This document shows positions 1 to 6,823 of a DNA stretch of 16,929 bases, in pieces. The stretch lies in the NCBI GenBank assembly GCA_900552305.1, contig URZD01000024.1, positions 1-16,929 of the forward strand, in the 5' to 3' direction. Origin of the DNA: an uncultured Eubacteriales bacterium. Its GTDB lineage: Bacteria; Bacillota; Clostridia; Monoglobales; Monoglobaceae. Both the position numbers and the translations under genes were made by a program. Each line of letters starts with the position of its first letter. The first letter of the stretch is position 1. Under the pieces are notes generated by a model. That model saw only the letters and a program-made list of their open reading frames with translations, did no database searches and had not been told where the DNA came from.

Positions 1-956
1 CTTTCCTCACGGAAGTAGTTAAGACCGCAGCTCTTTGGCTGTGCGCCTTCCTTTGTCTTGCGCATTGAGGTAAATACAAGGACTACCGCGGTAACGACAA
101 ACGGCAGCATTACATAAAATGCGTTCGGGATATGAAGCACATCCTTTGGTGCATAGAATTGCAAAACGCTGAACGCGCCGAAGATAAGCGAGCCGAGGAT
201 TGCCTTGAACGGACTCCAGCCCGCGAAGATAACCAATGCCACCGCAATCCAGCCGTGACCGTCAACGCAGCCGTTGTTCCACTGACCGCCGCCGCCGACA
301 AGCGCAAGATACGCGCCGCCCAGACCGCAGATGCCGCCGCCGACAACCGTGCTTATGTACCTTACAAGGTCAACGTTTATGCCGGCCGCGTCTGCCGCCG
401 CAGGGTTTTCGCCGACCGAGCGCAGATTAAGTCCCGTCCGCGTCCTTGAAAGAAACAGTCCGCAGAGTATCGCGGTTATTACGGCTATATATACCAAAAT
501 ACTGTGCGAGAAAAGCGTCTCGCCGATAAACGGTATTTTTGAAAGCAGAGGAATAGGCATATCCGAAAGCCGTGAAAAAATCCCCTGAGGAAGAGCCGGC
601 TTTATGCCGTTGGGAGCATTGCTTATCATCATCTGGCCGAAAAAGTTTGAAAAACCCTGTCCGAATATGGTGAGGGCAAGACCGACTACGTTTTGGTTTG
701 CCTTCATTGTTATTGTCAGAAACGCGTAAATCAGCGCGCCCGCCGCACCTGCGAGTATTGCCGCAATCAGCGCAAGGAGGAGACTGTTTGTCGTATAACC
801 CGTATAAAAGCCGCATATCGCGCCCATACACATCATACCTTCAACGCCGAGGTTAAGGCTTCCCGCCCTCTCGGTTATAATCTCGCCGGTTGTTCCGAAA
901 AGCAGCGGAGTTCCCGCTTTTACCGCCGCAACGAGAAATGCAGTAATCATTTTCAT
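1..956 (-). CDS. ABC transporter permease, BMP/nucleoside type (second permease, 3' end cut)
   Basis: Inner-membrane channel subunit of the nucleoside/simple-sugar importer encoded by the next genes (BPD_transp_2 family, like NupQ of Bacillus). Read on the minus strand, the frame is open from the ATG at 956 to the window edge, about 318 residues, so the C-terminus is missing. It opens MKMITAFLVAAVKAGTPLLF, followed by the family stretch GEIITERAGSLNLGVEGMM (about residues 24-42), and has several hydrophobic segments. A second family landmark, LRSVGENPAAADAAGI, lies about two thirds along. The ATG follows the upstream permease stop by one base. GGAGG at 966-970 is 9 nt away, so the two permeases are translationally coupled. 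An ATG two codons downstream is possible. The family is clear; the substrate is inferred from the operon. Confidence 0.93.
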   Translation of the reverse strand, partial: MKMITAFLVAAVKAGTPLLFGTTGEIITERAGSLNLGVEGMMCMGAICGFYTGYTTNSLLLALIAAILAGAAGALIYAFLTITMKANQNVVGLALTIFGQGFSNFFGQMMISNAPNGIKPALPQGIFSRLSDMPIPLLSKIPFIGETLFSHSILVYIAVITAILCGLFLSRTRTGLNLRSVGENPAAADAAGINVDLVRYISTVVGGGICGLGGAYLALVGGGGQWNNGCVDGHGWIAVALVIFAGWSPFKAILGSLIFGAFSVLQFYAPKDVLHIPNAFYVMLPFVVTAVVLVFTSMRKTKEGAQPKSCGLNYFREE

Positions 957-957
957 T

Positions 958-2076
958 CTACTTTTCCTCCTTAACGTCCGCGCCGTGCTTTCCGCCCGCG
1001 AAGATTATTCTGTAGCGTACAAAGAAATCAAAGCCGAGAACAAAGAACAGTATTATTCCCTGCAAAATTTCCGATACCGCAGTTGCCAGTCCGAACTGGT
1101 CCTGTATAGCGCTGCAGCCTTTTTCCAGTATGGCAAAGAGCAGCGAAACAAGCACCGTAACAATCGGATTGAGCCGCGACAGCCATGCGATGATGATAGC
1201 GGTAAAGCCCACGCCGCCCGCAACGCCGCTGCTAAGCTGGTGCGAAACGCCCGCCGAGTGAACAACGCCCGCGATACCGCATATCGCGCCGCTTAGAAAC
1301 ATTGTACGCATTACGATTTTGCGCACGTTCATTCCCGCATAGCGCGCGGTGTTCTCGCTCTCGCCGACAACCGCTATTTCGTAGCCGTGCTTTGTGCGGC
1401 GCAGATACACGAACACAAATGCCACAAGCACAAGCGCGATTATCCAACCGATGTGAATCCCGAAAACCGTGTCAAGCCATGCGTTTTTGTCAAAGCTCTT
1501 TATCATCGGGAATCCCGCGTCCTTGTCCTTCCACGGCCCTTCGGCAAAAAACTTGATGAAGTAAAGCGCTATATAGTTGAGCATGAGTGTGAAAAGAGTT
1601 TCGTTTGTGCCGTATTTCGACTTGAAATACGCGGGGATAAGTCCCCAGAGTCCGCCGCCGATGAAGCCGGCAACGAGCATGAGCGTAATCAGAATCGGGT
1701 GCGGCAGATTCGGGAAGTAGATGGTAAAGAAGGTCGCAAAAATCGCGCCGACTATTACCTGACCCTCGCCGCCGATGTTCCAGAACTGCATTTTAAAGGC
1801 AATGAGTATTCCGAGCGTGGTTATAAGCAGAGGAACTGCCTTTTCGACCGTCTGACGGAAGTAGATGCTGTTGCTTATACTCTTTTTTACGATTCCCGCG
1901 TATATCTCAAGCGGAGGCTTACCTATAGCGAGCAGAAATATACCGCCCGCAACAAGCGCCGCAACAAGCGCGGCGGCATAAACCGCGGCAAGCCGCAGAC
2001 CCGTCAGCTCTGTGCGCTTTGCAACCCTGAAAAGCGGCTCGGAGTGCCGCGTACTCTTATCAGTTTTCCGTGCCAT
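958..2076 (-). CDS. ABC transporter permease, BMP/nucleoside type (first permease)
   Basis: Membrane subunit of 372 aa, NupP-like (BPD_transp_2). It forms the translocation pore as a heterodimer with the next permease. A charged N-terminus of about 25 residues is followed by roughly nine or ten hydrophobic segments. Family landmarks are GKPPLEIYAGIVKKSI near residues 52-67, the long conserved loop FWNIGGEGQVIVGAI near 98-112, and a VGESENTARYAGMNV stretch in the cytoplasmic loop near 238-252. The ATG at 2076 follows a GGAGGTGAAG site at 2081-2090 and overlaps the end of the ATPase gene by 17 nt, a typical tight operon junction. Length is normal for the family. No defects seen. Confidence 0.95.
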   Translation of the reverse strand: MARKTDKSTRHSEPLFRVAKRTELTGLRLAAVYAAALVAALVAGGIFLLAIGKPPLEIYAGIVKKSISNSIYFRQTVEKAVPLLITTLGILIAFKMQFWNIGGEGQVIVGAIFATFFTIYFPNLPHPILITLMLVAGFIGGGLWGLIPAYFKSKYGTNETLFTLMLNYIALYFIKFFAEGPWKDKDAGFPMIKSFDKNAWLDTVFGIHIGWIIALVLVAFVFVYLRRTKHGYEIAVVGESENTARYAGMNVRKIVMRTMFLSGAICGIAGVVHSAGVSHQLSSGVAGGVGFTAIIIAWLSRLNPIVTVLVSLLFAILEKGCSAIQDQFGLATAVSEILQGIILFFVLGFDFFVRYRIIFAGGKHGADVKEEK

Positions 2077-3598
2077 TTTTCTTCACCTCCGCCGCGTCTG
2101 TCATCATCATTCCAAGCTGTTCCTTTTTAGCAGTCCTTGCGTCAACAATGCCTGTTACTCTGCCGTGGCAAAGCACCATGATTCTGTCGCAAAGCTCCAG
2201 CATTACGTCCAGGTCCTCGCCTACGAACAGTATTCCTACGCCGTTTTTCTTTTGCTCGTTCAGTGCGTCATAGACAACATAGGACGAGTTTATGTCAAGA
2301 CCGCGCACCGCGTATGCGGTGATAAGTACGTTCGGCTGCGATTCGATTTCACGGCCGAGCAGGACTTTTTGTACGTTTCCGCCGGAAAGCCGCCTTACCG
2401 GTACGTCAATTCCCGGAGTAACGATTCCGAGCTTGTCAACAATCTTTTTTGCAAGCTGCCGTGAGCCTTTGCGCCGAACAAACGGACCCTTGCCCGACTT
2501 ATAGGTTTTAAGCAGCATATTCTCCGCGATTCCCATTGACGCGGCAAGTCCCATACCAAGCCTGTCCTCAGGGATAAAGCTCATGCTTATGCCGAGTCGG
2601 ATGATTTCCTCCGGGGTTTTGCCGACGATGTTCTCACGGTTATAGAGGATTGCGCCTTCCCTTACGGGAACAAGTCCCGCAACAGCCTCGCAAAGCTCCT
2701 TCTGACCGCTGCCCGCAACGCCCGCAACGCCGAGAATTTCGCCGCGGCGAAGGTCGAAGGTTACGTCCTTCAGCGCGTCAACGCCCTCGTCATTTGTAAC
2801 CGTCAGCCGGTGGATTTCAAGCATGGGGTCGGTGCCGCCCGCGTCGGGGCGGTCAATGGAAAGCTCAATCGGTCTGCCGACCATAAGCTCGGTCAGCTTG
2901 TGCGCGTCACAGTCGCGTGTTTCGACCGTTTCAATACTCTCGCCTTTGCGGAGAATGGTTACGCGGTCGCTGATTTCCATTACCTCGTTCAGCTTGTGCG
3001 TGATAATGATAACCGCACAGCCGTTTTGCTTCATTTTGCGGAGTATGTCAAAGAGCTTTTTTGTCTCCTGAGGGGTCAAAACCGCGGTCGGCTCGTCAAG
3101 AATTAAAATGTCCGCGCCGCGATACAGCACCTTCAGTATCTCGACCGTCTGTTTTTCGCTTACCGACATATTATAGACCTTTTTGTCGGAGTCGATTTCC
3201 AGTCCGAATTTGGCGCTTATGTCCTTTATCTTGCGGGAACGGCTTTTTTTGAGGATGAAACCTTCTTTTTTGCTGCCGAGGATGATGTTGTCCACGGCGG
3301 AATGAACGTCCACCAGCTTAAAGTGCTGGTGTATCATGCCGATTCCGAGCTTGTTCGCATCCTCGGGCGAATTTATGGTTACGTGTTCGCCGTTTATATA
3401 GATTTCGCCCGCGTCCGGACGGTAGATACCGGCAAGAATATTCATGAGTGTTGTCTTGCCGGAGCCGTTTTCGCCGAGCAGCGCCAAAATCTCGCCCTGG
3501 CGAACGGACAAATCAATATTATTATTTGCAACAACGCTGCCGAAGCGCTTTGAAATTCCCTTCAGCTCGATAGCTGCATGATTTTTTTGGTTGTTCAT
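2060..3598 (-). CDS. ABC transporter ATP-binding protein, double-domain, BMP/nucleoside type
   Basis: Cytoplasmic ATPase of 512 aa that powers the nucleoside/simple-sugar importer (NupO-like). It is two fused ABC domains. Domain 1 has Walker A GENGSGKTT (residues 42-50), Q-loop HQHF (90-93), signature MSVSEKQ (144-150) and Walker B ILILDEP (164-170). Domain 2 has a degenerate Walker A, GVAGSGQKEL, then signature LSGGNVQKVLLGRE and VLITAYAVRGLD where many relatives have A-Q-P-T-R-G-L-D. One intact and one degenerate site is usual for this family. The ATG at 3598 follows GGAG (3605-3608) by 6 nt. That site overlaps a strong inverted repeat (separate entry). The lipoprotein gene upstream is separated by 431 bp of structured DNA. 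Confidence 0.95.
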   Translation of the reverse strand: MNNQKNHAAIELKGISKRFGSVVANNNIDLSVRQGEILALLGENGSGKTTLMNILAGIYRPDAGEIYINGEHVTINSPEDANKLGIGMIHQHFKLVDVHSAVDNIILGSKKEGFILKKSRSRKIKDISAKFGLEIDSDKKVYNMSVSEKQTVEILKVLYRGADILILDEPTAVLTPQETKKLFDILRKMKQNGCAVIIITHKLNEVMEISDRVTILRKGESIETVETRDCDAHKLTELMVGRPIELSIDRPDAGGTDPMLEIHRLTVTNDEGVDALKDVTFDLRRGEILGVAGVAGSGQKELCEAVAGLVPVREGAILYNRENIVGKTPEEIIRLGISMSFIPEDRLGMGLAASMGIAENMLLKTYKSGKGPFVRRKGSRQLAKKIVDKLGIVTPGIDVPVRRLSGGNVQKVLLGREIESQPNVLITAYAVRGLDINSSYVVYDALNEQKKNGVGILFVGEDLDVMLELCDRIMVLCHGRVTGIVDARTAKKEQLGMMMTDAAEVKKNGTEN

Positions 3599-3605
3599 GT
3601 TAATC

Positions 3606-3664
3606 TCCGTTCTGAATTAGTCTGTTTTTTAGACCGGGAATAGGAAAAAATGCTTCAGAACGGA
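3606..3664 (-). promoter_or_regulatory. Inverted repeat that can fold over the ATPase ribosome site
   Basis: An 11-bp perfect inverted repeat (3606-3616 with 3654-3664, core CCGTTCTGAA/TTCAGAACGG) flanks 37 nt, which contain a small GTCT/AGAC hairpin. On the minus-strand message the downstream arm reads TTCAGAACGGA and runs into the ATPase Shine-Dalgarno GGAG, so pairing would bury most of it. Four bases (3661-3664) are shared with the outer helix of the neighbouring multi-branched element, so the two folds partly compete. The repeat is seen in the sequence; translational control is inference. Confidence 0.5.
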
Positions 3665-3883
3665 CAAACTGAACCCGAAGGCGTTCGTCACAGCTCGCGT
3701 TATTTCTTTTGGTTTTCGTCACAGCCGAAAACCAAATTGTCTTTACGCGGCTGCTCCTCTTTCGTCAAAAGCCGCGGCTTTTGACGAGAAAGGAGAAACA
3801 GGTCTTATAAGTGATACTGATTTATATAAATCAGTTGAACGAAAATAGACTTGTTTCGACGCCCGAGAGGTTCAGTTTGTTCG
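3661..3883. other. Multi-branched inverted-repeat element (candidate structured RNA or MITE-like repeat)
   Basis: A 223-bp noncoding stretch made almost wholly of nested inverted repeats. The outer helix is 3661-3675 with 3869-3883 (15 pairs, one G.T). An inner helix is 3680-3685 with 3858-3863. Arm 1 is 3691-3700 with 3745-3753 (one bulge), capped by an 11-bp perfect hairpin, 3708-3718 with 3726-3736. Arm 2 is a 26-bp perfect palindrome at 3762-3787, extended with two imperfect pairs out to 3754-3795. Arm 3 is 3795-3805 with 3847-3857, capped by a 20-bp perfect palindrome at 3816-3835. The 11-bp direct repeat TTCGTCACAGC occurs at 3684 and 3715. No ORF or recognised Rfam motif was seen. It lies between the lipoprotein and ATPase genes. 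It could be a mobile palindromic repeat, an mRNA-processing element or a discrete RNA. Confidence 0.6.
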
Positions 3884-4029
3884 TAGCAAAAAGGCATAAA
3901 TTCAAGAAAAATCGAGTATCATGAGATTTTTCTACCTATATTTTAAAAATATTATCGGTTTACGTTTAATGTTATTGAATTTTAATCACCTTTTTGCGGT
4001 CTGGACTTTTTTACATTCCCTTTGAGTAG
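3884..4029. other. AT-rich spacer downstream of the lipoprotein gene
   Basis: This is the remainder of the 431-bp gap between the lipoprotein and ATPase genes. It holds one clear inverted repeat, AGAAAAATC at 3905-3913 with GATTTTTCT at 3925-3933 (9 bp, 11-nt loop), and an AT-rich partial palindrome near 3936-3953. Neither has a convincing U-tract on the minus strand, so I do not call an intrinsic terminator. The hairpins may instead protect the 3' end of an abundant lipoprotein message, a common arrangement for binding-protein genes (inference). Confidence 0.4.
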
Positions 4030-5157
4030 TTATTTAACCTCTACGTTTCTATAGTACCACGTCATATTACCCGTGATATCCTCGTCAGAGATAACCTCGC
4101 CGTCCTTGCATACCTGGTTGCCCCGGTTGTCAAACAGCTCGCCTGCAAAAATCTTGTTTGAGCCGTCAACAATCTTTGCGCGTGCAGCGTCGATTGCTTC
4201 CTTTGTTCCTTCTGCGCAGTTCTCGGAAAGCGGTGAAATGTCAACAAGTCCGTCATCCATGCCGCCGAAGTAGTCCTCGTTTGTCCATTTTCCTTCCATA
4301 GCAGCCTTTGCAGCCTTGGTATAGTAAACGCCCCAGTGCCAGATAGGAGCCGTGAGGTGAGCCTTAGGCGCGTCCTTGGTCATATCCGAGTTGTAGCCGC
4401 AGCCCCAAACTCCCTTTGCCTCTGCAGCGAGCTGCGGAGCGGTTGTATCGCAGTGCTGACCGATAACGTCACAGTCCATTGCGAGGAGCGCTTCAGCCGC
4501 CTGCTTTTCGAGGTCGGGACTGAACCATGAGTTTGTAACCTTTACATAAACCTTTGCGTCGGGGTTTACGGATTCGATACCCATAGCGAAAGCGTTGATA
4601 CCGCCGGTAACCTCCGAGTTGGTGTTATCCATAGCCGCAACGTAGCCGATTTTGTTTGTCTTTGTTTTAAGACCTGCCGCGATACCTGCGAGGTAACGTG
4701 CCTGATAGATACGGCCGAAGTAGTTGTTCATGTTCTTGCCGTTGTTTTTGTAGCCTGTGCCGTGTGAGAAGATAACGTCCGGGTACTTCTCTGCAAGTTC
4801 AGCCATTGTGTCCATGTATCCCCAGCTTGTACCGAAGATGATTTTGCAGCCGTCAGCGATACATTCCTCTATTGCGGTTTTTGTAGCCGCAGCGTCGGTG
4901 TCGCTTATGTTAATCTTGCGGATAATCTGGTCGTCCTTAAGGTTGAGGTTTTTCTGCATATCCTGGATACCGAGGTCATGAGCGTATGAGTAGCCCGCAC
5001 CGTCGGCAGGGTCGCCGATGTGAATAACGCCTACCTTGAAATCGGATGTGTCTGTCTTGCCTTCTTCCTGACTGTCCTTTTTTCCGCAGCCTGCGAGTAC
5101 GGCAGCTGTCATAACAAGCGCCAGTGCAAGTGCGATAACCTTTTTAAAGTTTTTCAT
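4030..5157 (-). CDS. BMP-family substrate-binding lipoprotein (nucleoside/purine type)
   Basis: Surface lipoprotein that captures the substrate for the ABC importer encoded downstream (BMP/PnrA/NupN family, periplasmic-binding-protein-like fold). The signal peptide is MKNFKKVIALALALVMTAAV, ending in lipobox LAGC with the lipidated Cys at residue 24. A Lys/Glu/Asp-rich linker follows, then VGVIHIGDPADGAGYSYAH, matching the N-terminal motif of the family, and later FGTSWGYMD and NNYFGRIYQARYLAGIAAG. At 375 aa it is the usual length. I choose the ATG at 5157, eight bases after GGAGG (5166-5170). The in-frame TTG just before it is only 5 nt from that site. Specificity for purine nucleosides is inferred from the family and from xpt next door. 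Confidence 0.94.
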   Translation of the reverse strand: MKNFKKVIALALALVMTAAVLAGCGKKDSQEEGKTDTSDFKVGVIHIGDPADGAGYSYAHDLGIQDMQKNLNLKDDQIIRKINISDTDAAATKTAIEECIADGCKIIFGTSWGYMDTMAELAEKYPDVIFSHGTGYKNNGKNMNNYFGRIYQARYLAGIAAGLKTKTNKIGYVAAMDNTNSEVTGGINAFAMGIESVNPDAKVYVKVTNSWFSPDLEKQAAEALLAMDCDVIGQHCDTTAPQLAAEAKGVWGCGYNSDMTKDAPKAHLTAPIWHWGVYYTKAAKAAMEGKWTNEDYFGGMDDGLVDISPLSENCAEGTKEAIDAARAKIVDGSNKIFAGELFDNRGNQVCKDGEVISDEDITGNMTWYYRNVEVK

Positions 5158-5273
5158 CAAAACTTCCTCCTGTAAAAAATTTTTTTTATTTAAAGACCGC
5201 TGCGGCCTTTAATACGTTGGATATAATTAAGGAATAAATACGACGCGCGGCGTCCTGAGCACAAATCCGCGGT

Positions 5274-5389
5274 GTAATTCCGAAATGCCGTAAATCAGTC
5301 GCATAATTCCGAGATTCCGCAAACCCGCCGCGTAATTCCGAAATGCCGTAAATCAGTCACGAAATTCCGAGATGTCATAAATCAGTCGC
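5274..5389. repeat. Four tandem 29-bp repeats overlapping the 3' end of xpt
   Basis: Units are 5274-5302, 5303-5331, 5332-5360 and 5361-5389, all exactly 29 bp with no spacers. On the plus strand each begins with a variant of GTAATTCCGAAATG and three end in TAAATCAGTC plus two bases. Units 1 and 3 differ at one position; unit 2 is the most diverged. Unit 4 runs over the last codons and stop of xpt, so the array looks like outward duplication of the gene's 3' end. The rest of the gap to the lipoprotein gene holds a GACGC/GCGTC hairpin (5242-5254) and an imperfect hairpin (5191-5211), neither with a good U-tract. Confidence 0.85.
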
Positions 5390-5957
5390 GGAAGGTAATG
5401 CTCCCGCTTTCGTCCATACGGTCGATGATTGCAAGCGATTCGACCCTTACGCCCTTTGAACGGAGAAGGTCGCCGCCGCGCTGAAAGCCTTTTTCTATTA
5501 CAATGCCCGCGCCGACAAGCGTCGCGCCCGCGCTGCGGACAAGCTCCGCAAGGCCTTCGAGCGCACAGCCGTTTGCAAGAAAGTCATCGATTAAAAGAAC
5601 TCGGTCGCCTGAATTTAAAAAATCCTTAGACACCATGATGTCGTAGATACGACCGTGTGTAAAGGATTCAACCCTGCTGGTGTAGACGTCACCCGCAATA
5701 TTTTTTGTTTTACTCTTTTTGGCAAATACGACCGGCACATTAAAATAGCGCGCAGCTATACACGCAATTCCGATGCCGGACGCCTCTATTGTAAGTATCT
5801 TGTTTATGCTCTCGCCCTCAAACCGTTTTTTGAACTCTTTTCCGATTTCCTCAAAGAGCGATATATCCATCTGATGATTAAGAAAGCTGTCCACCTTCAG
5901 GACATTCCCCTCTTTAACAATGCCGTCCTTCAATATTCTGTCCTTTAAAAGCTGCAT
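5382..5957 (-). CDS. xpt: Xanthine phosphoribosyltransferase
   Basis: Cytosolic purine salvage enzyme: xanthine (and more weakly guanine) plus PRPP gives XMP (GMP) and pyrophosphate. It is 191 aa, the normal length for Xpt. The N-terminus [20 protein letters not shown] followed by DSFLNHQMD (residues 23-31) is characteristic of this family. The PRPP-binding loop is [11 protein letters not shown] (120-130). [12 protein letters not shown] (151-162) and RVESLA (171-176) are further landmarks. I start at the ATG at 5957, ten bases after GGAG (5968-5971). The frame is open 12 codons further upstream, but that extension is absent from known relatives and has no ribosome site. It heads the cluster with the nucleoside-type importer, so uptake and salvage are probably co-transcribed. 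The stop lies in tandem repeat unit 4. Confidence 0.96.
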   Translation of the reverse strand: MQLLKDRILKDGIVKEGNVLKVDSFLNHQMDISLFEEIGKEFKKRFEGESINKILTIEASGIGIACIAARYFNVPVVFAKKSKTKNIAGDVYTSRVESFTHGRIYDIMVSKDFLNSGDRVLLIDDFLANGCALEGLAELVRSAGATLVGAGIVIEKGFQRGGDLLRSKGVRVESLAIIDRMDESGSITFRD

Positions 5958-6070
5958 AACACAAAATCTCCGTTCCGCCGCCCCAAACGGCATAAATAAA
6001 AGCGCTGCACCTGCCGTGCATCACGGAAAAAGTCTTAAAAAAGCCGTTTAAAACTTTTACTCCGTTTAAT
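5958..6070 (-). promoter_or_regulatory. xpt 5' leader with hairpins, no recognised purine riboswitch
   Basis: About 110 nt from the predicted transcription start to the xpt ATG. On the minus strand it starts with a long bulged hairpin closed by ACGGA/TCCGT, then CCGTG-ATG-CACGG. CCGTT (5986-5990) can pair with AACGG (5970-5974), which overlaps the ribosome site AACGGAG. I looked for the conserved junction sequences of the guanine/adenine riboswitch and did not see them. Regulation through the SD-overlapping hairpin is inference. Confidence 0.4.
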
Positions 6071-6076
6071 TTCATT

Positions 6077-6105
6077 ATTATATCACAGGTATGCTTTTTT
6101 TGCAA
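6077..6105 (-). promoter_or_regulatory. Sigma-A promoter of xpt and probably the transporter cluster
   Basis: On the minus strand: -35 TTGCAA (6100-6105), a 17-bp spacer, and -10 TATAAT (6077-6082) preceded by TGTGA, giving an extended -10 (TGnTATAAT). Predicted transcription start is near 6070. Confidence 0.8.
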
Positions 6106-6223
6106 TATCCTTTTATAAATTTTGTTATTTTGGTTTATTTTGTCCAATTTTGACGCATATTACGGTACGGGAATATGTGAAAAAAGAAAGCGAACGCCGT
6201 AAACATCTGATTTATTGCGGAGC

Positions 6224-6252
6224 TTGAACCCCCGCCGCCGTTGTGATAAAAT
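6224..6252 (+). promoter_or_regulatory. Promoter of the ECF sigma / partner operon
   Basis: TTGAAC (6224-6229), a 17-bp spacer, TAAAAT (6247-6252) preceded by TGTGA (extended -10). This fits sigma-A. The GAACC within the -35 could also suit an ECF sigma, so autoregulation cannot be excluded. The rest of the 374-bp divergent gap between xpt and the sigma gene (6106-6223 and 6253-6316) is AT-rich with nothing further recognised. Confidence 0.65.
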
Positions 6253-6331
6253 AACAAGAGAAATTTTTTTAAAAAAATATATCACCTTTTTGACCTCTCG
6301 GTTGTATTAAAAGTGAAAGGAGATGATAAAG

Positions 6332-6823
6332 ATGCAAAACAGCGCCGTGACCGCCGCCGAGACAGAGTACGTTGCGGAAAAATACTTTGATATGCTGTTC
6401 CGCCTTTGTCTTGGAATTCTTGCAAGCACGGCAGACGCGGAGGATGCGGTTTCGGAAACGTATGTCCGATACATAACCCGCGCCCCGTCCTTTGAGAGCG
6501 AGGAACACCGCCGCGCATGGCTTATCCGCGTTGCGGTGAACGTATGCAAGAACATGACGCGGTTCAGGGCAAGACACCGCCATGCCGATATAGATGAGGC
6601 AGCTGGTCAGGCGGCGGAGGAGCGTGATACGGGAATACTCGAGAGCCTGTTTGCGCTGCCGCCTAAGTATCGGACGGTGCTTTACCTTCATTATATAGAA
6701 GGGTACAAGACGGACGAAATGGCGGACATACTCAACGCTTCGGTTTCGGCGGTCAAAAAAAGGCTGCAATACGCAAGGGAAAGATTAAAGAAGGAATACA
6801 TGAAGGGAGAAAAAATGTTATGA
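6332..6823 (+). CDS. ECF-type RNA polymerase sigma factor
   Basis: Small sigma-70-family factor of 163 aa that directs RNA polymerase to a dedicated regulon, normally held by a partner membrane protein. Region 2 spans about residues 13-77 (YFDMLFRLCLGIL, then DAEDAVSETYVRYI with the acidic polymerase-contact stretch). Region 4 spans about 109-156 (LPPKYRTVLYLHYIEGY, then the helix-turn-helix ADILNASVSAVKKRLQYAR). I start at the ATG at 6332, nine bases after AAAGGAG (6316-6322). The in-frame ATG at 6323 abuts that site and is unlikely to be used. It overlaps the next gene by four bases (ATGA), the usual sigma/anti-sigma coupling. Target genes are unknown. ECF subgroup not assigned. Confidence 0.93.
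   Translation: MQNSAVTAAETEYVAEKYFDMLFRLCLGILASTADAEDAVSETYVRYITRAPSFESEEHRRAWLIRVAVNVCKNMTRFRARHRHADIDEAAGQAAEERDTGILESLFALPPKYRTVLYLHYIEGYKTDEMADILNASVSAVKKRLQYARERLKKEYMKGEKML

Noticed and set aside
1387..2130. 247-codon open frame on the plus strand
   Set aside because: It lies antisense to a clear permease gene, lacks recognisable motifs and has no ribosome site. Its composition is that of a mirror frame.
2060..3598. Degenerate second Walker A and AYAVRGLD as signs of an inactive ATPase
   Set aside because: One degenerate site is normal for double-domain ATPases of this family. The first domain is intact and the second keeps its signature and RGLD.
5274..5389. CRISPR array
   Set aside because: The 29-bp units lie end to end with no unique spacers, there are no cas genes, and the last unit is part of a coding sequence.
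5378..5392. Shared CCGCGACTGAT at the ends of xpt and the PBP gene as evidence of a common repeat
   Set aside because: Both proteins end in Arg-Asp-stop, so the match follows from codons. The flanking sequences are unrelated.
5158..6110. Guanine/adenine riboswitch in front of xpt or the lipoprotein gene
   Set aside because: Expected from the genes, but the conserved junction sequences were not found on the minus strand. The hairpins present do not form the three-helix layout.
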